From positions 1 through 9,424 of the forward strand of contig JASBUM010000305.1 in NCBI GenBank assembly GCA_030147905.1: DNA of 9,424 nucleotides, given 5' to 3'. Source of the DNA: Acidimangrovimonas sp. GTDB taxonomy: Bacteria; Pseudomonadota; Alphaproteobacteria; Rhodobacterales; Rhodobacteraceae. Of this stretch, positions 6,136-9,424 are shown piece by piece; the stretch's first letter is position 1, and every line of letters starts with the position of its first letter. A program made the translations under genes and the position numbers. A model generated the notes under the pieces. That model was not told where the DNA came from and ran no database searches. It worked only from the letters and a program-made list of their open reading frames with translations.

Positions 6136-7106
6136 ACCGATATCTGAAATCCCGCGAGGCCCTGCTCGCCCTTGCCATCGTCGCGATGACGGCGCTGATC
6201 GCGCTGCGCTTTCCGGCCTTCGTGGCGCCGTCCAATCTGGCAGGCACGTTCAACGACACCGCACCGCTGATCATCCTTGCGCTGGCCGAGATGGCCGTGA
6301 TCCTGACCCGCAGCATCGACCTTTCGGTCGCGGCCAATCTCGCGCTGAGCGGCATGGTGGCGGCGATTCTGGACACGATTGGCGTGCCGCTGCCCCTGGT
6401 GATCCTGGCCGCGGTCGCGCTGGGGGCGGCGGTGGGCGCGATCAACGGGCTGCTGGTGTGGAAGCTCGGGATCCCGTCGATCGTGGTCACGCTGGGCACA
6501 ATGACGATCACCCGCGGCAGCATCTTCCTGATCTCCGGCGGCCAGTGGATCAATGACCAGCAACTGAGCGGATCCTTCAAGGCCTTTCCCCGTGCCCCGC
6601 TGCTCGACCTGCCGGTCATGACATGGATCGCGCTCGCCATGGTGGTGGTCTATGCCCTGCTGATCGGCCGGACCGCCCTTGGCCGCAGCTTCTTCGCGGT
6701 GGGCGGCAATCCCGACGCGGCGGTCTATGCCGGGATCGATGTCGGCCGCACGCAATTCTGGGCCTTCGTCCTCGGCGGCGCGCTGGCCGGGCTTACCGGA
6801 TACCTGTGGGTCGCGCGCTATGCGGTGGCCTATGTCGACATCGCCAACGGCTTCGAACTCGACGTCGTCGCGGCCTGCGTGATCGGCGGGATATCCATCG
6901 CCGGCGGCGCGGGATCGGTGGCGGGGGCAGTGCTGGGCGCGCTGTTCCTAGGCGTCACCAAGAACGCGCTGCCGGTGGTCGGCGTCTCGCCTTTCTGGCA
7001 GATGGCCATTTCCGGCACCGCCATCCTTGTCGCCGTCGCGATCAACGCGCGCGGCAACCGCCGCGCCGGTCGCGTGATCCTGAAATCGGCGGAGGCCACG
7101 GCATGA
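6132..7106 (+). CDS. rhaP: Rhamnose ABC transporter permease 1
   Basis: A 324-residue inner-membrane permease of the RbsC/AraH family (BPD_transp_2), with roughly eight to ten hydrophobic segments. The first covers about residues 10-30 (ALLALAIVAMTALIAL). Family features include MAVILTRSIDLSVAANLAL, GAINGLLVWKLGIPSIVVTLGTM, the cytoplasmic loop GRSFFAVGGNPDAAVYAGI, and the C-terminal GGISIAGGAGSVAGAVLGAL. With RhaQ it should form the heterodimeric channel driven by RhaT and fed by RhaS. Start ATG lies in the ATGA overlap with the rhaT stop; AGGA (6122-6125) is 6 bases upstream, so it is translationally coupled. The same frame stays open far upstream inside rhaT, but that part has no permease character. 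The basic C-terminus (RGNRRAGRVILK) fits a cytoplasmic end. Confidence 0.94.
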   Translation: MNRYLKSREALLALAIVAMTALIALRFPAFVAPSNLAGTFNDTAPLIILALAEMAVILTRSIDLSVAANLALSGMVAAILDTIGVPLPLVILAAVALGAAVGAINGLLVWKLGIPSIVVTLGTMTITRGSIFLISGGQWINDQQLSGSFKAFPRAPLLDLPVMTWIALAMVVVYALLIGRTALGRSFFAVGGNPDAAVYAGIDVGRTQFWAFVLGGALAGLTGYLWVARYAVAYVDIANGFELDVVAACVIGGISIAGGAGSVAGAVLGALFLGVTKNALPVVGVSPFWQMAISGTAILVAVAINARGNRRAGRVILKSAEATA

Positions 7107-8158
7107 GCGACATCACCGACGCCGGACGCCAGATGCCAGACCGGCTCCAGAAGCCGCTGACCAGGGCGCTGAAAAGCTGGGAGTTCCTGCTCGCCGTCGT
7201 CGCGGTGGCCATCTTCGTCGCCAACGCGCTGGCCTCGCCCTATTTCCTCGACGCATGGAACCTTTCGGACGCCACCTTCAATTTCACCGAACTGGGATTC
7301 ATCGCCTTTCCCATGGCGATGCTGATCGTGGCCGGCGAGATCGACCTTTCCGTCGCATCGATCATCGCGCTGGCCTCGACGCTGATGGGCGCGGCGGCGG
7401 CGGCGGGGGCGCCGGTCCCGGTGCTGATCGCGGTCGGGCTCGGCGTCGGACTGGCCTGCGGCGGGCTCAACGCGCTGCTCGTTACCCGTTTCGGGCTGCC
7501 CTCGATCGTGGTGACCATCGGCGGCATGAGCCTATACCGCGGGATCAGCTACATCATCCTCGGCAATCAGGCCTACACCCACTATCCGGCGGGCTTCGCC
7601 TGGTTCGGTCAGGGCTATGTCTTCTGGGTCTTTTCGTTCGAGCTCGTCCTGTTTGTCCTGCTCGCCGCGGCTTTCGGCGTTCTCCAGCATCGAACCAGCT
7701 TCGGGCGCATGGTCTATGCCATCGGCAACAACCCGACCGGCGCGCTCTTCTCAGGGATCCGCGTGACACGGGTCAAGGCCATCCTGTTCGTGCTGACCGG
7801 CCTGATGTCCGGGGTCGCCGCCGTCTGCCTGACCTCGCGGCTCGGCTCCACGCGGCCCTCGATCGCGCTGGGATGGGAGTTGCAGGTCGTCACCATGGTG
7901 GTTCTGGGCGGCGTCGACATCCTGGGCGGATCGGGCACCATCGCGGGCGTGGTGCTGGCGGCACTGGTCATGGGGCTGGTCACCTTCGGCTTCGGCCTGC
8001 TGAACGTTCCGGGGATCGTGATGTCGATCTTCATCGGCCTCCTGCTGATCGTCGTCATCGCCTTGCCCCGGCTGTGGTCGCGGTTGCGGCGGCGCCGGGC
8101 CACGGCGCGCGATGCAGCCACGCCGACGACCGCCGGCGCGCGCATGGGAGGCACCTGA
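7103..8158 (+). CDS. rhaQ: Rhamnose ABC transporter permease 2
   Basis: A 351-residue inner-membrane permease, a diverged relative of RhaP in the same family. A hydrophilic N-terminus of about 25 residues precedes the first membrane segment (FLLAVVAVAIFVANAL). Shared family features are MLIVAGEIDLSVASIIALAS, GLNALLVTRFGLPSIVVTIGGMSLYRG, the loop GRMVYAIGNNPTGALFSGI, and VVLGGVDILGGSGTIAGVVL. It presumably pairs with RhaP. Start ATG overlaps the rhaP stop by 4 bases (ATGA), with GGAGG (7091-7095) 7 bases upstream. The C-terminal 30 residues are arginine-rich and then low in order (RLRRRRATARDAATPTT). The sequence for the last MGG also supplies the Shine-Dalgarno sequence of rhaU. The stop codon directly abuts the rhaU start. 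Confidence 0.94.
   Translation: MSDITDAGRQMPDRLQKPLTRALKSWEFLLAVVAVAIFVANALASPYFLDAWNLSDATFNFTELGFIAFPMAMLIVAGEIDLSVASIIALASTLMGAAAAAGAPVPVLIAVGLGVGLACGGLNALLVTRFGLPSIVVTIGGMSLYRGISYIILGNQAYTHYPAGFAWFGQGYVFWVFSFELVLFVLLAAAFGVLQHRTSFGRMVYAIGNNPTGALFSGIRVTRVKAILFVLTGLMSGVAAVCLTSRLGSTRPSIALGWELQVVTMVVLGGVDILGGSGTIAGVVLAALVMGLVTFGFGLLNVPGIVMSIFIGLLLIVVIALPRLWSRLRRRRATARDAATPTTAGARMGGT
8146..8151 (+). promoter_or_regulatory. Ribosome binding site fixing the TTG start of rhaU
   Basis: GGGAGG inside the 3' end of rhaQ lies 7 bases before TTG 8159. No in-frame ATG precedes the conserved AFRMQ motif after the rhaQ stop, so this site decides for the rare TTG initiator. Confidence 0.8.
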
Positions 8159-8473
8159 TTGGAGAAGTACGCCTTCAGGATGCAACTGATGCCAGGCACG
8201 GCCGAGGAATATCGGCGGCGGCATGATGCGATCTGGCCGGATCTGGTGGCGCTGCTGCACAAGGCCGGCATCAGCGACTACTCGATCCATCTCGACCCCG
8301 AGACGGATAGTCTCTTCGCGGTGCTGTGGCGGCGCGACGACCACGGGATGGCGGCATTGCCGCAGCATCCGGTGATGCGGCGCTGGTGGGCGCACATGGC
8401 CGACATCATGGAGACCATGCCCGACGGCGAGCCCATCGCGGTCCCGCTGGTCGAGATGTTCAGGATGCCGTGA
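8159..8473 (+). CDS. rhaU: L-rhamnose mutarotase
   Basis: A 104-residue cytoplasmic enzyme interconverting the alpha and beta anomers of L-rhamnose, so that imported sugar reaches the isomerase in the right form. Length equals that of the RhaM/RhaU family. [23 protein letters not shown] at residues 5-27 and [12 protein letters not shown] at 73-84 are the family's hallmark stretches. Y18, H22 and the tryptophan pair W76-W77 match the active-site residues described for E. coli RhaM. Start is TTG directly after the rhaQ stop, with GGGAGG 7 bases upstream; starting at M8 would remove the first conserved strand. A TTG start probably lowers output compared with the transporter genes. rhaK follows after 4 bases. 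Confidence 0.94.
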   Translation: MEKYAFRMQLMPGTAEEYRRRHDAIWPDLVALLHKAGISDYSIHLDPETDSLFAVLWRRDDHGMAALPQHPVMRRWWAHMADIMETMPDGEPIAVPLVEMFRMP

Positions 8474-8477
8474 CGAC

Positions 8478-9424
8478 ATGAGCGGACCCCGCCACATAGC
8501 CGTCATCGACATCGGCAAGACCAATGCCAAGCTTGCCCTCGTCGATCGCGCGACGCTTGCCGAAATCACCGTGCTGACCACGCCGAACCGGTTTCGCGCC
8601 GCGCCGCCCTACCCGCATGCCGATACCGGGCGGTTGTGGGCCTTCCTGCGCGATGGTCTGGCGCGGTTGCATGCGGCTCATGGCGTCGATGCCATCGTCC
8701 CGGTCTGCCACGGCGCCTGCGCGGCGCTGCTGGCCGCGGACGGCAGCCTTGCCGCGCCGGTCCTCGACTACGAACACCCGGGCCCCGAGGAAACCTCAGC
8801 CGCCTATGACGCGCTCCGTCCGCCCTTCGCGCAGACCGGATCGCCCCGGCTTCCGCTGGGTCTCAATCTCGGCGCCCAGATCCACTGGCAGCTCGACCGC
8901 GACCCGTCCCTGAACGCGCGCATCGCCAGCGTCGTCACCTGGCCGCAATACTGGTCGCACCGGCTGACCGGTGTCGCGGCAACCGATGCAAGTTCGCTAG
9001 GCACCCATACCGATCTGTGGGATGTCGCGGCGCGGGATTTCTCGGATCTTCCGGCGCGTCTGGGTCTGGCCGGCCGCATCGCCCGGCCACGCCCGCCGGG
9101 CGAGATCCTCGGCCCGATCCTGCCCCGGATCGCCGCCGAGACCGGGCTTGCCCCGGGCACCCCGGTGGCTTGCGGTATCCACGATTCCAATGCCTCGCTG
9201 CTGCCCTACCTGCTGATCGGCACGCCACCCTTCACCGTCGTCTCGACCGGCACCTGGTTCATCACCATGGCCGTCGGCGGGCGCCGCATCGATCCGGATC
9301 CGGCCCGCGACACGCTCATCAACGTGAACGCCTTCGGCGAGCCGGTGCCCTCGGCCCGGTTCATGGGCGGGCGCGAGCACGATCTGATCCGCAAATCCGA
9401 CCCGACGCCCGCGACGCCGGAGGC
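8478..9424 (+). CDS. rhaK: FGGY-family rhamnulokinase, cut by right edge
   Basis: The first 315 codons of an ATP-dependent sugar kinase in the cytoplasm, expected to phosphorylate L-rhamnulose to rhamnulose-1-phosphate for RhaD. Residues 9-18 (VIDIGKTNAK) are the first phosphate-binding motif of the actin-like fold. GIHDSNAS at 233-240 carries the probable catalytic base D236, and STGTW at 256-260 opens the second domain. The motifs differ from E. coli RhaB and fit the Rhizobium RhaK type. In R. leguminosarum this kinase is also required for rhamnose transport, not only catabolism, which matches its place at the end of the transporter operon. Start ATG lies 4 bases after the rhaU stop. The upstream AGGA (8462-8465) is weak and 12 bases away, so translation probably depends on coupling to rhaU. 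Homologues are about 460 residues, so roughly a third is missing. Confidence 0.9.
   Translation, partial: MSGPRHIAVIDIGKTNAKLALVDRATLAEITVLTTPNRFRAAPPYPHADTGRLWAFLRDGLARLHAAHGVDAIVPVCHGACAALLAADGSLAAPVLDYEHPGPEETSAAYDALRPPFAQTGSPRLPLGLNLGAQIHWQLDRDPSLNARIASVVTWPQYWSHRLTGVAATDASSLGTHTDLWDVAARDFSDLPARLGLAGRIARPRPPGEILGPILPRIAAETGLAPGTPVACGIHDSNASLLPYLLIGTPPFTVVSTGTWFITMAVGGRRIDPDPARDTLINVNAFGEPVPSARFMGGREHDLIRKSDPTPATPE

Noticed and set aside
5928..6755. 275-codon minus-strand open frame opposite rhaT and rhaP
   Set aside because: It is antisense to conserved ATPase and permease sequence, with low-complexity H/R/D/Q-rich translation and no domain.
6623..7102. Upstream in-frame extension of rhaQ within rhaP
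   Set aside because: It is out-of-frame rhaP sequence with no membrane segments; the real start is ATG 7103 with GGAGG upstream.

Overview
The window is an L-rhamnose uptake and catabolism locus of the type known from Rhizobium leguminosarum and other alphaproteobacteria (rhaRSTPQUK with a divergent rhaDI). High GC, strong G/C preference at third codon positions, the gene order and the protein types all point to an alphaproteobacterium (rhizobial or Rhodobacter-like). The species cannot be fixed from the sequence. The gene names follow the Rhizobium scheme: rhaS, rhaR and rhaT here are NOT homologues of the E. coli genes with those names.

Layout. On the minus strand, rhaD (bifunctional rhamnulose-1-phosphate aldolase/lactaldehyde dehydrogenase) is followed after 3 bases by rhaI (L-rhamnose isomerase), which runs off the left edge. 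A 176-bp divergent intergenic region (2468-2643) carries a large inverted repeat built from ~10-bp units, the likely operator. On the plus strand come rhaR (DeoR-family regulator), rhaS (periplasmic binding protein), rhaT (double ATPase), rhaP and rhaQ (permeases), rhaU (L-rhamnose mutarotase) and rhaK (FGGY-family kinase, cut by the right edge). From rhaT onward the genes overlap by 4 bases, abut, or are 4 bases apart. A perfect 10-bp hairpin lies between rhaS and rhaT.

How the genes work together. RhaS captures rhamnose in the periplasm and RhaTPQ imports it. RhaU interconverts its anomers, RhaI makes L-rhamnulose and RhaK phosphorylates the sugar. RhaD then splits rhamnulose-1-phosphate into dihydroxyacetone phosphate and L-lactaldehyde and processes the lactaldehyde. 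RhaR probably represses both transcripts from the shared operator until a pathway metabolite is bound.

This is a known pathway, and I see no undescribed system. The points most worth a second look are the decamer-phased operator that contains two outward TTGACA boxes, the rhaS-rhaT hairpin, and the asymmetric degeneration of the two ATP sites of RhaT. No gap exceeds 300 bp, and no mobile element, tRNA, rRNA or CRISPR was seen.
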